A DNA stretch of 64,000 bases from Salinisphaera sp. LB1 (GTDB lineage: Bacteria > Pseudomonadota > Gammaproteobacteria > Nevskiales > Salinisphaeraceae): assembly GCF_003177035.1 (NCBI RefSeq), contig NZ_CP029488.1, positions 1,922,001 to 1,986,000 of the forward strand, written 5' to 3'. The position numbers and the translations under genes were made by a program. The notes under the pieces were generated by a model that saw only the letters and a list, made by a program, of their open reading frames with translations, ran no database searches and was not told the origin of the DNA. Positions 26,343 to 35,842 of this stretch are shown piece by piece; position 1 is the stretch's first letter; every line of letters starts with the position of its first letter.

Positions 26343-27494
26343 ATGGCCGAAGACAGCGACGAGGAAAAAACAGAAGACCCGACCCCGCAACGCCTGGACA
26401 AGGCGCGCGAGGAAGGTCAGGTTGCGCGTTCGCGCGAGCTCACCACGTTCCTGTTGCTGGCCACCGGCATCGCCGGTTTGTGGCTGACGTCCGGCTGGTT
26501 CGTCCAGGCGGTGCTTACGGTCGGGCGGACCGGGTTTACTTTCGGCCCCGGTGTCGCCCACGAGCAGGCGCGCATGATGTCGCAAGTCGTCGGGCAGCTG
26601 TTCACGATTGCCCGCGGGATCGCGCCACTGCTCGGGGTGCTGCTGGTGATGGCCCTGGTGGCTCCGAATCTGCTCGGCGGCTGGATGATTTCGGCCAAGT
26701 CGATCAAGGTCGATGTCAACCGGCTCAATCCGGTCAAGGGGCTGGGGCGGGTGTTCTCGTCCAATGCCGCCGCGGAACTGGGCAAGGCGATCGCCAAGTC
26801 GGTGCTGATCGGCTCGGTCGCTGCCGGCTTCATCTATGCCCACCTCGGCGAACTGATCGGTCTGGCGGGTCAGGATCCGGGGACCGCCATCATGCACGCC
26901 CTGCGCCTGGTAATTTTCTGCTGTGCGCTGATGGTGCTGGTGTTCGTGGTGGTGGTGGCGATCGACGTGCCGTTCCAGATCTGGAGCCACCACAAGAAGC
27001 TTCGCATGAGCCTCAAGGAAATCAAGGACGAGCACAAGGAGAACGAGGGCGATCCGCAGATCAAGGCCCGCGTGCGCGAGCAGCAGCAACGCATGGCGCG
27101 CAGCCGCATGATGGCCGCCGTGCCCGAGGCCGATGTGGTCGTGACCAACCCCAGCCATTACGCCGTCGCGCTGGCCTACGACGGCGAGCAGATGGGCGCG
27201 CCGCGGGTGGTGGCCAAGGGGGCCGACGAAGTCGCCGCCCGTATTCGTGACCTGGCGGCCGAACACCGTATTCCGCGGCTGGCCGCGCCGCCGCTGGCGC
27301 GGGCGCTGTATCGCCACGCCGACCTGAACACCGAAATACCGGCGGCGTTGTACACGGCGGTCGCCGAAGTGCTTGCCTGGGTCTATCAGCTCGACCGGGC
27401 GCGCCGCGACGGCGCTCCGGCACCCGAAACGCCGCGCGATATCGACGTGCCGCCCGAGTTGGCGGTGCCCGCGGGACAGGACTCGACATCATGA
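26343..27494 (+). CDS. flhB: Flagellar export switch protein FlhB
   Basis: The 383-residue protein has four membrane helices and the autocleavage motif as NPSHYAVAL (usual NPTH, here Ser at the third position). The C-terminal domain ends as in FlhX (LYTAVAEVLAWVYQLDRA). It starts MAEDSDEEKTEDPTPQRLDK, typical of the family. FlhB controls the switch from rod/hook to filament substrates. The stop overlaps the flhA ATG. Confidence 0.96.
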   Translation: MAEDSDEEKTEDPTPQRLDKAREEGQVARSRELTTFLLLATGIAGLWLTSGWFVQAVLTVGRTGFTFGPGVAHEQARMMSQVVGQLFTIARGIAPLLGVLLVMALVAPNLLGGWMISAKSIKVDVNRLNPVKGLGRVFSSNAAAELGKAIAKSVLIGSVAAGFIYAHLGELIGLAGQDPGTAIMHALRLVIFCCALMVLVFVVVVAIDVPFQIWSHHKKLRMSLKEIKDEHKENEGDPQIKARVREQQQRMARSRMMAAVPEADVVVTNPSHYAVALAYDGEQMGAPRVVAKGADEVAARIRDLAAEHRIPRLAAPPLARALYRHADLNTEIPAALYTAVAEVLAWVYQLDRARRDGAPAPETPRDIDVPPELAVPAGQDSTS

Positions 27495-29578
27495 ACACGC
27501 TCACTGCCTGGCTCGGCCGCACTGGCCTCGATCAGCCCGGCTATTACAAGATGCTGGCCGGGCCGCTGCTGATCATCATGATCATGGCCATGATGATCCT
27601 GCCGCTGCCGCCATTCGTGCTGGACGTGCTGTTCACGTTCAACATCGCGCTGTCGGTGATGGTGCTGCTGGTGTCCATGTTCACCACCAAGCCGCTGGAT
27701 TTCGCCGCCTTCCCGGCGGTGCTGCTGTTCGCCACATTGCTGCGGCTTTCGCTCAATGTGGCCTCCACGCGTGTGGTGCTGATGAACGGCCATGAAGGCC
27801 CGGGCGCGGCCGGACAGGTGATCGAGTCGTTCGGCGAATTCCTCGTGGGCGGCAATCTCGCGGTCGGCCTGATCGTGTTCCTGATTCTGATCGTGATCAA
27901 CTTCATGGTGATCACCAAGGGCGCCGGTCGTATCGCCGAGGTTGGCGCACGTTTTACGCTCGACGCCTTGCCCGGCAAGCAGATGGCGATCGACGCCGAT
28001 CTCAATGCCGGTCTGATCAACGAGGAAACGGCCAAGGCCCGCCGTGAGGAAACCGCCATGGAGGCGGATTTCTATGGCTCGATGGACGGCGCCAGCAAGT
28101 TCGTGCGTGGCGACGCCGTCGCCGGCATCATGATCATGGGCATCAATCTGATCGGCGGGCTGATCGTCGGTATCGCCCAGCACGGCATGAGTGTGTCCGG
28201 TGCGGCCAAGACCTATACCATCCTGACCATCGGTGACGGCCTGGTCGCCCAGGTGCCGGCACTGGTCATCTCCACCGCGGCCGGCGTGACCGTGTCGCGC
28301 GTCGCCAGCGAGCAGGATGTCGGCCAGCAGCTGATCGGTCAGTTGTTCAACAATCCCAAGGTGCTATTCCTGGCGGCGGGCGTGCTGGGTTTGCTGGGAC
28401 TGGTGCCCGGCATGCCGAACATGGTGTTTCTGTTGTTTACCAGCATGCTCGGCGGGCTGGGCTGGTGGCTGCATCGCGAGGAAAACGCGCGCGCGGCGGA
28501 AGCGGCGAGCACGGCGCCGGTGGCGGCGGTCAGTTCCGAGGCCCAGGAAGCCAGCTGGGATGACGTTCAGTTGGTCGATCCGCTCGGCCTCGAGGTTGGC
28601 TATCGGCTGATCGGCCTGGTGGATGCCGCACAGGACGGTGAGCTGTTGCGTCGAATCAAGGGCGTGCGCAAGAAGTTCGCCGGCGAGGTGGGTTTCCTGC
28701 CGCCGGTGGTGCATATTCGCGACAATCTCGAATTCGCCCCGCATGATTACCGGGTGACGCTGAACGACGTCGAAATCGGGCGCGGCGAGGCGTTCGTCGG
28801 CCAGTTCCTTGCGATCGACCCCGGCGGCGCGGTCGGCGAACTGGAAGGCCGGGCCGGGCGCGATCCGGCGTTCGGCCTGCCGGCCACCTGGATCGAGGCG
28901 AACAAGCGCGATCAGGCCGAAGCGCAGGGCTACACGGTGGTCGACGCCGCGACCGTGATCGCCACGCATATCAATCATCTGTTGAGTACCCACGCCGCCG
29001 ACATGCTCGGTCGCTCCGAGGTGAGCCAGTTGCTCGAGCGTGTGAAGAAGGACTATCCGGATCTGGTCGACGAAGTCGTGCCCAAGCCGATCAGCCTGGC
29101 CACGCTCACTGCGATCCTGGGTAATCTGTTGTCCGAACAGGTCTCGATCCGGGACATGCGCCGGATTCTCGACACGCTGGCCGTGCACGGCGCACACACC
29201 ACCGACAGCGACGAGCTGACCGCCGCGGTACGCGTGGCGCTCGGCGCAGCCATCGTCGAATCCTGGTTCGGCTCAGACAGGCAGATCGACGTGATCGCGC
29301 TCGACGGCCGGCTCGAACAGATGCTGACCCAGGCGTTGGCCAATGGCGGCGGCATGGAGCCGGGGCTCGCCCAGACGTTGATCGACCAGGCCGACCAGGC
29401 CGCGCGCGGGCAGGCCGATCGCGGGCTTGCGCCGGTGCTGGTGGTCAAGCACGAGTTGCGTCCGCTGCTCGCGCGCTTCCTGCGTCGCAGCATCGATTCC
29501 CTGGTGGTTTTGTCGCAAAGCGAAATTCCCGACGACCGCCAGCTGCGGGTATCGCAGGTGATCGGGCAGGGCGGATGA
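27491..29578 (+). CDS. flhA: Flagellar export gate protein FlhA
   Basis: The 695-residue protein has eight predicted N-terminal helices, the FHIPEP-type signature region LLFATLLRLSLNVASTRVVL and GRIAEVGARFTLDALPGKQM. A large cytoplasmic domain (SLATLTAILGNLLSEQVSIR) docks export chaperones. FlhA uses the proton motive force in the export gate. It overlaps flhB (4 bp) and flhE (4 bp). Confidence 0.97.
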   Translation: MNTLTAWLGRTGLDQPGYYKMLAGPLLIIMIMAMMILPLPPFVLDVLFTFNIALSVMVLLVSMFTTKPLDFAAFPAVLLFATLLRLSLNVASTRVVLMNGHEGPGAAGQVIESFGEFLVGGNLAVGLIVFLILIVINFMVITKGAGRIAEVGARFTLDALPGKQMAIDADLNAGLINEETAKARREETAMEADFYGSMDGASKFVRGDAVAGIMIMGINLIGGLIVGIAQHGMSVSGAAKTYTILTIGDGLVAQVPALVISTAAGVTVSRVASEQDVGQQLIGQLFNNPKVLFLAAGVLGLLGLVPGMPNMVFLLFTSMLGGLGWWLHREENARAAEAASTAPVAAVSSEAQEASWDDVQLVDPLGLEVGYRLIGLVDAAQDGELLRRIKGVRKKFAGEVGFLPPVVHIRDNLEFAPHDYRVTLNDVEIGRGEAFVGQFLAIDPGGAVGELEGRAGRDPAFGLPATWIEANKRDQAEAQGYTVVDAATVIATHINHLLSTHAADMLGRSEVSQLLERVKKDYPDLVDEVVPKPISLATLTAILGNLLSEQVSIRDMRRILDTLAVHGAHTTDSDELTAAVRVALGAAIVESWFGSDRQIDVIALDGRLEQMLTQALANGGGMEPGLAQTLIDQADQAARGQADRGLAPVLVVKHELRPLLARFLRRSIDSLVVLSQSEIPDDRQLRVSQVIGQGG

Positions 29579-29991
29579 ATCGAACGGCCTGCGTGCTGGC
29601 CGTCGGCGCCGCGCTGCTCGCCCCGGCGTGGCCGGTCATCGCTGCGGGGTCCTGGGTCGCACAGGCGAACCTGCCCGCCATCGTCCATTGCGGACAGCGT
29701 TATGTATCGCCGACGCTGGCGCCGCGCGCGACCACGCCGACGGCGGGGCGCGGGATACGGCGTGTTCATTGGCGTTATGGCTATGATCGGCTGGGCGATC
29801 CGCGCATGCAGGGCCGGCTTTGCGCGGCCGGACGGTGCGTGGATGCCTCGAGTGCGCGCGGTCAGTCCGACGCGTTCGCGGGCCTGCCCGTGGCGACGCC
29901 GTTTCATCTCATTCTGGAAACCCCGGGCACCGGCCCTGTGATCCCGGTCATGCGTGCGGGGCGCGTCCAACTGGTGGTGGATTTCGAATAG
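29575..29991 (+). CDS. flhE: Periplasmic flagellar protein FlhE
   Basis: The 138-residue protein has a Sec signal (ACVLAVGAALLAPAWPVIAA) followed by GSWVAQANLPAIVHCGQRYV and paired cysteines. It resembles FlhE, which in enterics prevents proton leakage through the export gate and is encoded after flhBA exactly as here. FlhE is limited to FlhDC-type systems. Confidence 0.85.
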   Translation: MNRTACVLAVGAALLAPAWPVIAAGSWVAQANLPAIVHCGQRYVSPTLAPRATTPTAGRGIRRVHWRYGYDRLGDPRMQGRLCAAGRCVDASSARGQSDAFAGLPVATPFHLILETPGTGPVIPVMRAGRVQLVVDFE

Positions 29992-30034
29992 CGCCCGGCC
30001 CGGCGATGGGACAATGGGCGCCCGGCGGCGCCTG

Positions 30035-30499
30035 TCAGGCGTCGCCGCGCAGGCGACCGCCGCCGGTCGACGGACTGCGACGGCCGTTGGCCGCATACAG
30101 TGAGCCGGAGGCATGGCGCCGGAGGAAGTCCAGCCGGGCCTCGGTATGATCGAGGCGGGTGTTGATGGCCACGCCGTTGATGGCGTTCTGGTTGCGCGCC
30201 TGGGCGACGCGCGCGCTCATGCGTGCCCAAAGCTCGCCGCAACCGAGTTGGGCGGCCAGTTCGGCATCCGTGACGCCCGAGTCGGCGCGCGCGGCATCGG
30301 CGAGCTCGCGTCGCGCGCGCTCGAGCGATTCCAGCGCCTCGGCCTGCTGGCTCTTGGCTTCGGTGAGCTGCGCGAGCGCGGGATAGGCAACCGGTTGCGC
30401 GGCCAGCGCGTCGCGTTCACGCTGAAGCAGGTCCACAAAGGCCTGTACGGCTTCGTCCTGGCGGGCGAGATGCGCGGCGTACTCGGCGGCAAGGCTCAT
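30035..30499 (-). CDS. flgN: Flagellar chaperone FlgN
   Basis: The 154-residue helical protein (VQAFVDLLQRERDAL, LTEAKSQQAEALESLERARR) fits FlgN, the cytoplasmic chaperone for FlgK and FlgL. The C-terminus reads SGSLYAANGRRSPSTGGGR; a YxxxG-like end is common in FlgN. It follows flgM by 17 bp on the same strand, the standard flgMN order. It is convergent with flhE. Confidence 0.88.
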   Translation of the reverse strand: MSLAAEYAAHLARQDEAVQAFVDLLQRERDALAAQPVAYPALAQLTEAKSQQAEALESLERARRELADAARADSGVTDAELAAQLGCGELWARMSARVAQARNQNAINGVAINTRLDHTEARLDFLRRHASGSLYAANGRRSPSTGGGRLRGDA

Positions 30500-30516
30500 G
30501 GCGTGTCCTTGGCGAT

Positions 30517-30810
30517 CTAGTTGTGGCCCGTGAGCTCGCGCGCACTGGCGATAATGCCGTCGGCGATGCGCCCGGTGTCGAAGGTCAGCGTACCGTCGGC
30601 GATGCCCTGGCGGATCTCGGCGACGCGCGCGGTGCTGATGTCGTGGCTGGGGTTGCTCGTATCGAGCTTGCTCAGGTGGGTCGATCCGGCGCTTGCGGCC
30701 GACGCATCGCTGCGTGCGCCCTCCGGGCGTCGGGCGCCCGAGGTGGATTCGGCACTCTGGCCGGTGTTGACGCGATTGATGCTCTTTTGACGTGTCGGGT
30801 CTATGGGCAC
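30517..30810 (-). CDS. flgM: Anti-sigma-28 factor FlgM
   Basis: The 97-residue protein starts at GTG 30810 behind GAGGAAA. Its N-terminus PIDPTRQKSINRVNT is the FlgM export segment, and the C-terminal half (ISTARVAEIRQGIADGTLTF) is the FliA-binding helix region. FlgM inhibits FliA until the hook is complete and it is secreted. It is preceded by its own sigma-28 promoter, giving the usual feedback loop. Confidence 0.95.
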   Translation of the reverse strand: MPIDPTRQKSINRVNTGQSAESTSGARRPEGARSDASAASAGSTHLSKLDTSNPSHDISTARVAEIRQGIADGTLTFDTGRIADGIIASARELTGHN

Positions 30811-30856
30811 GGCATTTTCCTCGGTGGCAAGGCCAGTCGGCGTGTGGCTGTGGATT

Positions 30857-30883
30857 ATAACGGCTGCTCGCAACACGACTTTA
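30857..30883 (-). promoter_or_regulatory. Sigma-28 promoter for flgMN
   Basis: Read on the minus strand: TAAAGTCG (30883-30876), an 11-bp spacer, then GCCGTTAT (30864-30857). It lies between flgA and flgM, 46 bp before the flgM start. Confidence 0.8.
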
Positions 30884-30903
30884 GAAGTGCGACGCGCTGG
30901 CCC

Positions 30904-31608
30904 CTACGGCGACACGATCACCACGCCCGGCCCGTCCGGCGTGCCGGATACGATCGTGCCGTTGGCTGTGCGCACGCGAACATTGCCACCCGCGGCGGCA
31001 TTGCCGAGTGCCTTGCCGTGCGTGCTGATCGAGAAACCCGGCCCTTTGGAAACGACTTTAACACTGTCGCCGCGAGAGATGACATCGGGGGCCTCGAGCA
31101 TGTTCGACACGATGGTCTGGGACTCGGCGATGCGGCGCCGCGCCTGCTGGCCGATGATCGCCTGTTCGCTGTCGGGCAGCCGGTCGCGATCGCGCGTGAT
31201 GTCGCCTTCGCGCGACGTCAGGTCGCCCGCGGTCAGGGTCTCGCCGGAATCGATGTCGTGGCTGGCGACGAAATAGTGGCCGTACACACGCACATCGGCC
31301 TGCAGGTAGCGTGTCGCGGGTGAATCGCCGGGGCAGCGCACACCTACGGTGATCCGGCCGGTCGTGCGCGATGCCTGACCGGGCAGGAACGGCTGCGGAT
31401 CATGGCAGGCCGGCATGCGCGCGGTGGGCGTGTTCACTGTCACGCTGATGTGATCGCCGACGCCCGCGTTCTCCGCGCGTAGAAAATTGCGGACCTGCGC
31501 GGCGAGCGGATCGTCGCCCGCCTGTGCGGCGAGTGGCCCGCCCAGCACGATCACCGCCAGCGAAAGGGCGATGACGCGCGCGCGAGCCATTACTGGATTC
31601 ATTGACAT
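30904..31608 (-). CDS. flgA: Flagellar P-ring chaperone FlgA
   Basis: The 234-residue protein has a signal peptide (VIALSLAVIVLGGPLAAQAG) and the SAF-type C-terminal domain: YFVASHDIDSGETLTAGDLT, then ISRGDSVKVVSKGPGFSI. FlgA aids P-ring (FlgI) assembly in the periplasm. ATG 31608 and 31602 are both possible starts. It is divergent from flgB, with ~130 bp between. Confidence 0.93.
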   Translation of the reverse strand: MSMNPVMARARVIALSLAVIVLGGPLAAQAGDDPLAAQVRNFLRAENAGVGDHISVTVNTPTARMPACHDPQPFLPGQASRTTGRITVGVRCPGDSPATRYLQADVRVYGHYFVASHDIDSGETLTAGDLTSREGDITRDRDRLPDSEQAIIGQQARRRIAESQTIVSNMLEAPDVISRGDSVKVVSKGPGFSISTHGKALGNAAAGGNVRVRTANGTIVSGTPDGPGVVIVSP

Positions 31609-31739
31609 GCGACGAGTCTAGGGTGTCGCGCCCGGGGGGCTATTGCCGGATTAGCGCACAAAGCGGGGGGCTTTTCGCGCAATTGGCGAGCAGCGCGAGC
31701 GCTTAAAGTGGCTCCCGTCGTAGGCATGAGGGGCACGCG

Positions 31740-32171
31740 ATGATCGACCGACTCACCGAGTCGCTGAATTTCTATAGTCAGGCGCTGAATCTGCGCGCCG
31801 AGCGTCAGAAGGTTCTGGCCTCGAATATCGCCAACAGCGACACGCCGGGCTACAAGGCACGCGATTTCGATTTCGCCGCGGCGCTGCATGATGCGGTCGA
31901 CGGCCAGCAGATGCAGGCGCAGAGCCAGGGCGGGTTGGCGCTGGCGACCACCGAGCCCGGGCATATCGCCGGGCAGGGGCCGTCGACTTCGACCGTCGGC
32001 GGTGTCGATCTGGCGTATCGCAACCCGACCCAGCCGAGCCTGGATGGCAACACGGTCGACATGAACGCCGAGCGCGTCCAGTTCATGGACAACTCGCTGC
32101 ATTACCGGGCCGATCTGCAGATTCTCGGCGGTCAGATCAAGGGTCTGAAGTCGGCGATGGCGCCGAGCTGA
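31740..32171 (+). CDS. flgB: Flagellar proximal rod protein FlgB
   Basis: The 143-residue protein has the rod motif LASNIANSDTPGYKARDFDF and the C-terminal NTVDMNAERVQFMDNSLHYR region. It is the first gene of a contiguous flgBCDEFGHIJKL run encoding rod, hook, rings and junction proteins. GAGGGG precedes the ATG. Confidence 0.96.
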   Translation: MIDRLTESLNFYSQALNLRAERQKVLASNIANSDTPGYKARDFDFAAALHDAVDGQQMQAQSQGGLALATTEPGHIAGQGPSTSTVGGVDLAYRNPTQPSLDGNTVDMNAERVQFMDNSLHYRADLQILGGQIKGLKSAMAPS

Positions 32172-32199
32172 TCGCATCAGCCAATCGTAGGGGGAGCAC

Positions 32200-32604
32200 A
32201 TGGCAGTCAACAGTATTTTCGGCATTGCCGGATCGGCGCTGACCGCGCAGTCCGAGCGCATGAACGTCGCCGCCAGCAACATGGCCAACGCTGACAGCGT
32301 GGCCGGGCCGGACGGCCAGCCTTATCGCGGCAAGGAAGTGCAGTTTCAGGTCGCGGCCGCCCCGGGATCGGAGATCGGCGGTGTGGCCGTATCCGGCGTG
32401 ACCGACAACCCGGCGCCGTTCCGCAAGGAGTATCGCCCGGATAGTCCGCTGGCCGACGACAAGGGCTACGTCAAGATGCCCAACGTCAACCCGACCGACG
32501 AGATGGTCAACATGATCTCGGCGTCGCGTTCCTATGAAGCCAACGTCAACGTGCTCAACACGGGCAAGAATCTGGCGCTCAGCACACTCAAGCTGGGTCA
32601 ATAA
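32200..32604 (+). CDS. flgC: Flagellar proximal rod protein FlgC
   Basis: The 134-residue protein contains [14 protein letters not shown] (rod N-terminal motif) and the C-terminal [20 protein letters not shown], the FlgC signature. GGGGAG precedes the ATG. Confidence 0.96.
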   Translation: MAVNSIFGIAGSALTAQSERMNVAASNMANADSVAGPDGQPYRGKEVQFQVAAAPGSEIGGVAVSGVTDNPAPFRKEYRPDSPLADDKGYVKMPNVNPTDEMVNMISASRSYEANVNVLNTGKNLALSTLKLGQ

Positions 32605-32616
32605 GAGGTCGAGACC

Positions 32617-33333
32617 ATGGCAACCAGTCCCCTGACATCCATGTATGCCAACGCGAGCTCGAAGGCGGCAGCGGCAGCGGCGAGCGCCGGCTCGACTGCG
32701 ACTGCGTCGGGCGGATCGTCCGCGTCGACCGGCAGCCAGGATTTGAGCAATCGGTTCCTGACGCTTCTGGTGGCGCAGATGAAGAACCAGGATCCGATGA
32801 ATCCGACCGACAACTCGCAGGTGACGTCACAGATCGCCCAGATCAACACGGTCACCGGGATCAACAACCTCAATGACACGCTCGGCAAGATCACCGGCCA
32901 GATCGACACCTCGCAGCAACTGCAGGCGAGTTCCCTGATCGGCCACAACGTCCTGGTGCCAGGCAACGAGGTGAAGGTGGGTGCCGACGGCACGGCGACC
33001 GCCTTCGGCGTGGACCTGCCCTCCGACGCCAAGAAGATGAGCATCACCATCACCGACGCGGCCGGCAACGTCGTGCACAAATCCGAATACGCCAACCAGG
33101 CGGCGGGCGTGCAGTCGTTTAAATGGGACGGCAAGAATGCCAGCGGCGCCAAGGTCGATCCGGGCAAATACACGGTCAACATATCGGCCACCGGCAGCGA
33201 CGGCAGCGCCGTCAAGGCGCGGGCGCTGGACACCGGCTACGTCGACGGCGTGGTCTCGGGCGCGTCCGGGCCGCAGCTCGATCTCGGTCCGGGCGGCCTG
33301 GTCGGCCTCAGCAACGTCTATCAGATTTTATGA
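32617..33333 (+). CDS. flgD: Hook cap protein FlgD
   Basis: The 238-residue protein has the FlgD N-terminal motif FLTLLVAQMKNQDPMNPTDN, with SQVTSQIAQI following. A central FlgD-Ig-like domain includes VQSFKWDGKNASGAKVDPGK. It caps the hook during growth and is later replaced by FlgK. Confidence 0.95.
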   Translation: MATSPLTSMYANASSKAAAAAASAGSTATASGGSSASTGSQDLSNRFLTLLVAQMKNQDPMNPTDNSQVTSQIAQINTVTGINNLNDTLGKITGQIDTSQQLQASSLIGHNVLVPGNEVKVGADGTATAFGVDLPSDAKKMSITITDAAGNVVHKSEYANQAAGVQSFKWDGKNASGAKVDPGKYTVNISATGSDGSAVKARALDTGYVDGVVSGASGPQLDLGPGGLVGLSNVYQIL

Positions 33334-33438
33334 ATCCGGCGCGAAAAGCGGTCCGAAACGATCGTTATTCGCGTCATTGAAAACCGCGGGCGCGCTCGAT
33401 ACTGAAGCGGTCCGAGCCAAACTACGAGGGGTGGAGAA

Positions 33439-34905
33439 ATGGGATTCACGCAGGGTGTCAGCGGTCTTCAGGCCGCATCGGCTGATCTGAGCAACATTGG
33501 CAATAACATCGCCAATTCACAGACCACAGGCTACAAGTCTTCCAGCACGCAGTTCGCGGATATCTACGCCAACGCGCGTACCGGTCTGGGTGTGTCGGTC
33601 GCCGGTACGGCGCAGGATTTCTCCGCCGGCTCGCTGACGAACACCGGCCGCAATCTCGACGTGGCGATCGACGGCGGCGGCTTCTTCCGTCTGGCGCACA
33701 ACGGCACCACCGAATATTCACGCGACGGTCAGTTCCAGCAGACCAAGAACGGCAACCTGGCGAACAGCAGCGGCGCGTTGCTGACCGGTTACAACGTCTC
33801 CAATTTCAATAACCCGAACACAGCGTCTTCGGTCAACGCCGGCGGCAATCCGCAGGTGATCCAGCTGCCCACGCAGGGGCTGAACGCGCGTGCGACCACG
33901 CAGGCCTCGCTGTCGGCCGCGCTCGACGCCAGTTCCCCCGTGAAGTCGGGCGCCGCCTTCGACCCCACCAACGCCAATACCTACGACTGGTCGACGCCGA
34001 ACACGGTTTATGACTCGCTCGGCAACGCGCACAGCGTGAATATGTACTTCACCAAGACCGGCTCGAATCAGTGGCAGGTCAACGGCCAGATGCCGCTCGG
34101 GCAGGCGGCCAACGTGGCGACTTCGGTCGGCCAGACGCCGCCGGGGGGCAGCAGCTTTGCGATGAATCTGTCGAGCTTTACCAATGCCGCCGGCAATACG
34201 CCGACGCAGGATGGCAACGGCACGTACACGTATACGGACTCGTCCGGGAATAACTACACGGCGCATGTGACCGGCGCGACCGGCAGCAGCGGCGCCTACA
34301 CCGGCGGTACCGTGTCGTATACCCAGAGTGTGCCGGCGACCCAGCTGAGTTTCGACTCCTCCGGCAATCTCGCCAGTGCGACGCCGACCAGCGGCACCAA
34401 GGCCAGCAGCCTCAGTAATTCGCAAGTGGCGTATTCGCTCGATTCCCAGAATGGCTCGTCGCCGATGAGCTTCACGTTCGATTTTGCGGGTTCGACGCAG
34501 ACGGCGCAGTCGTTCGCCGCCGGCAACCCGTCCCAGGACGGCTATGCCTCGGGCGCGCTGACGGGCATCAAGATCCAGAACAATGGCATGGTCACCGGCA
34601 GCTACGACAACGGCCAGTCGATGAATCTGGCCCAGATTGCCTTGGCCAGTTTCCGCAACGAGAACGGGCTGCAACCGGTCTCCGGTAACGCCTGGACCGA
34701 GACCGCAAGTTCGGGCCAGCCCGCGCTGGGCACGGCTGGCACTGGCCAGTTCGGCACGCTGCGCGGCGGCACGCTGGAGGCTTCCAACGTCGATCTGTCG
34801 AAGCAGCTGGTCAACATGATTGTTTCGCAGCGCGATTACCAAGCCAACGCGCAGACCATCAAGGCGCAGAGCCAGATTCTGCAGACTGCGGTCCAGCTGG
34901 GCTGA
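33439..34905 (+). CDS. flgE: Flagellar hook protein FlgE
   Basis: The 488-residue protein starts MGFTQGVSGLQAASADLSNI and contains NIANSQTTGYKSSSTQFADI. A long Ser/Thr/Asn-rich middle and the C-terminal LVNMIVSQRDYQANAQTIKA complete the hook pattern. It is longer than enteric FlgE (~400), the extra length being in the surface domain. About 100 bp separate it from flgD, unlike the tight spacing elsewhere. Confidence 0.96.
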   Translation: MGFTQGVSGLQAASADLSNIGNNIANSQTTGYKSSSTQFADIYANARTGLGVSVAGTAQDFSAGSLTNTGRNLDVAIDGGGFFRLAHNGTTEYSRDGQFQQTKNGNLANSSGALLTGYNVSNFNNPNTASSVNAGGNPQVIQLPTQGLNARATTQASLSAALDASSPVKSGAAFDPTNANTYDWSTPNTVYDSLGNAHSVNMYFTKTGSNQWQVNGQMPLGQAANVATSVGQTPPGGSSFAMNLSSFTNAAGNTPTQDGNGTYTYTDSSGNNYTAHVTGATGSSGAYTGGTVSYTQSVPATQLSFDSSGNLASATPTSGTKASSLSNSQVAYSLDSQNGSSPMSFTFDFAGSTQTAQSFAAGNPSQDGYASGALTGIKIQNNGMVTGSYDNGQSMNLAQIALASFRNENGLQPVSGNAWTETASSGQPALGTAGTGQFGTLRGGTLEASNVDLSKQLVNMIVSQRDYQANAQTIKAQSQILQTAVQLG

Positions 34906-34931
34906 TCGGCGGCTCGGTATAGGACGTCACC

Positions 34932-35687
34932 ATGGATCGATTGATCTATACGGCATTGTCCGGCGCAAGCCAGATTCTGGATCGCCAGTCGGTGGTGGCC
35001 AATAATCTGGCAAACGCCTCGACCACCGGGTTCAAGGCGGCCATATCGGCCTATCGGGCGGTCCCGGTTAATGGCGCGGGGCTGCCCACGCGTGCGATTA
35101 CCGCAGAGACCACGCCCGGGGCGGACCTGTCGCAGGGCCCGATCGAGCATACTGGCCGGAACCTGGACGTGGCGGTCAATGGGCCGGGCTGGTTGGCGGT
35201 ACAGGCCGGCGATGGCAGCGAGGCCTATACCCGGGACGGCAATCTGCAGCTCGATTCAACCGGCCTCCTACGCAGCGGCGGGCACCCGGTGTTGTCGAAA
35301 AACGGCCAGCCGATCGTGTTGCCGCTCAATGCCACGGTCACCATCGCCGACGATGGCACCATCTCCGCCCTGGGCGGTGGGCAGCAACCGAATACGATCT
35401 CGCAGGTCGGCCAGCTCAAGCTGGTCGGGGCGCCGGATAACGGCATGAAGCGCGGCGGCGACGGGCTGTTCCGGGCCGCATCGCCCAACGGCGGCACGGC
35501 CGGCCCGCTGCAGCCGGACAGGACGGTGCGCGTGGAGTCGGGTTCGCTGGAAGGCAGCAATGTCTCGGCCACCGAGTCGATGGTCGGCATGATCAGCGAC
35601 GCGCGCCAGTTCGACATGCAGATGAAGATGCTGTCCTCGGCCGACCGGGATGCGCAGTCCGCCAACAAGTTGTTGGATGTGAGCTAG
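34932..35687 (+). CDS. flgF: Flagellar proximal rod protein FlgF
   Basis: The 251-residue protein shows VVANNLANASTTGFKAAISA, GPGWLAVQAGDGSEAYTRDG and a C-terminal rod helix ending DAQSANKLLDVS. These are typical of FlgF. Confidence 0.95.
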   Translation: MDRLIYTALSGASQILDRQSVVANNLANASTTGFKAAISAYRAVPVNGAGLPTRAITAETTPGADLSQGPIEHTGRNLDVAVNGPGWLAVQAGDGSEAYTRDGNLQLDSTGLLRSGGHPVLSKNGQPIVLPLNATVTIADDGTISALGGGQQPNTISQVGQLKLVGAPDNGMKRGGDGLFRAASPNGGTAGPLQPDRTVRVESGSLEGSNVSATESMVGMISDARQFDMQMKMLSSADRDAQSANKLLDVS

Positions 35688-35842
35688 TGCGCGGCGCGTC
35701 AGCCCCATTCATCGCGTTTTTAGGTGTCGCTTTCGAGCCGGGCGCCGCTTCGCCGAATGCGCCGCGGTATTGGTGATTCGATACCAGGCAACGAATCGCG
35801 GTCGCGCCGCATGAGCGGCGACCGTCAACGAGGGGAAAACTC

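Noticed and set aside
25377-27317. 646-codon open frame on the minus strand
   Set aside because: It lies antisense to cheZ and flhB, is His/Gln/Arg-rich and has no domain. It is a by-product of GC-rich codon structure.
31710-31737. TAAAGTGG upstream of flgB as a sigma-28 promoter
   Set aside because: The -10 at correct spacing is GGCATGAG, a poor match.
35800-35821. GC-rich hairpin before flgG as a terminator or riboswitch
   Set aside because: The stem is imperfect, there is no T-run, and nothing matches a known aptamer.
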